A program made the position numbers and the translations under genes. From Streptomyces toxytricini (lineage in GTDB: Bacteria; Actinomycetota; Actinomycetes; Streptomycetales; Streptomycetaceae), in NCBI RefSeq assembly GCF_014649915.1, contig NZ_BMTY01000011.1, forward strand, positions 54,093 through 117,188: a stretch of DNA of 63,096 nt, written 5' to 3'. The notes below the pieces were generated by a model. That model was not told the origin of the DNA, searched no databases, and saw only the letters and a program-made list of their open reading frames with translations. Positions 62,959 to 63,096 of this stretch are shown one piece after another (position 1 is the first letter of the stretch; each line of letters begins with the position of its first letter).

Positions 62959-63096
62959 GGGACTGGACCCGCTGTCGAAGGGCGACGGCGGGCCGGCGGG
63001 GAAAGACGGGAGCCGACGCTCGGAGGCGTGCTGGGGGCTTCCCGGCAGCCCATCGTCCTTCCGGCGCGGGCCGGCCGGTCAAGGGCGCTCCCTGCG

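Overview
The window reads as chromosomal DNA of a Streptomyces-type actinomycete. GC content is visibly very high with GC-rich third codon positions, GTG and TTG starts are common, and the genes fit: a short chaplin, an actinobacterial high-affinity [NiFe]-hydrogenase, many small Streptomyces-type hypothetical proteins, a SpoIIE/RsbU-type phosphatase, an nSTAND-WD40 protein and several secreted enzymes. I found no rRNA, tRNA, insertion sequence, prophage or CRISPR array. The gene content looks like an accessory or lineage-variable chromosomal stretch rather than a mobile island.

Layout. 1-2757: leftward hydrogenase segment, hypX (CO-ligand synthesis) followed by the 5' part of hhyS, which runs off the left edge. 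2758-6996: duplicated hairpin repeats, then a leftward pair of a membrane-anchored periplasmic-binding-protein-like receptor and a cytoplasmic P-loop NTPase. 7257-10912: a small conserved protein, a site-2 protease with CBS domains, a PP2C phosphatase, and a divergent pair of an HTH-less LysR-type effector domain and a DUF5997 protein. 11039-18608: GH16-like protein, secreted HAD phosphatase, secreted GH15-like hydrolase, epimerase-like protein, GH1 beta-glucosidase and a chaplin. 18780-28953: secreted C15-like protein, Orn/Lys/Arg decarboxylase, RTX-repeat protein, MFS transporter, S9 oligopeptidase, an orphan GltD and a DUF6225-like protein.

29005-34692 holds two TetR modules, one divergent from an amidase and one overlapping an AidB-like acyl-CoA dehydrogenase, with a subtilisin-like lipoprotein between them. 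34818-40932: a HelD-type helicase whose start overlaps an outward-facing near-consensus promoter and short leader, a CxxC miniprotein, a DUF6328 membrane protein, an ATP-grasp ligase and an unusual zinc-finger SDR. 40933-44361: sparse region of small membrane or hypothetical proteins. 44398-54669: a membrane-tethered EEP-family hydrolase, a PAS-PAS-GAF-SpoIIE phosphatase, a secreted I36-like protein, the HTH-nSTAND-WD40 protein, an NlpC/P60 hydrolase and a serine hydrolase. 54724-62958: a methyltransferase, a GntR/ABC operon behind a 36-bp perfect palindrome, a sigma-factor operon, and a two-component system divergent from a PepSY-like membrane protein.

Regulation is unusually legible. Perfect or near-perfect operators lie next to both TetR genes, the GntR gene and the OmpR-type response regulator, and strong hairpins close most convergent junctions. 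The best candidates for undescribed biology are the receptor/NTPase pair (3097-6996), the HTH-nSTAND-TM-double-propeller protein (48362-52267), the promoter-leader-terminator unit facing away from helD (37127-37256), and enzymes that have lost expected catalytic residues (18780-20057, 39421-40932).
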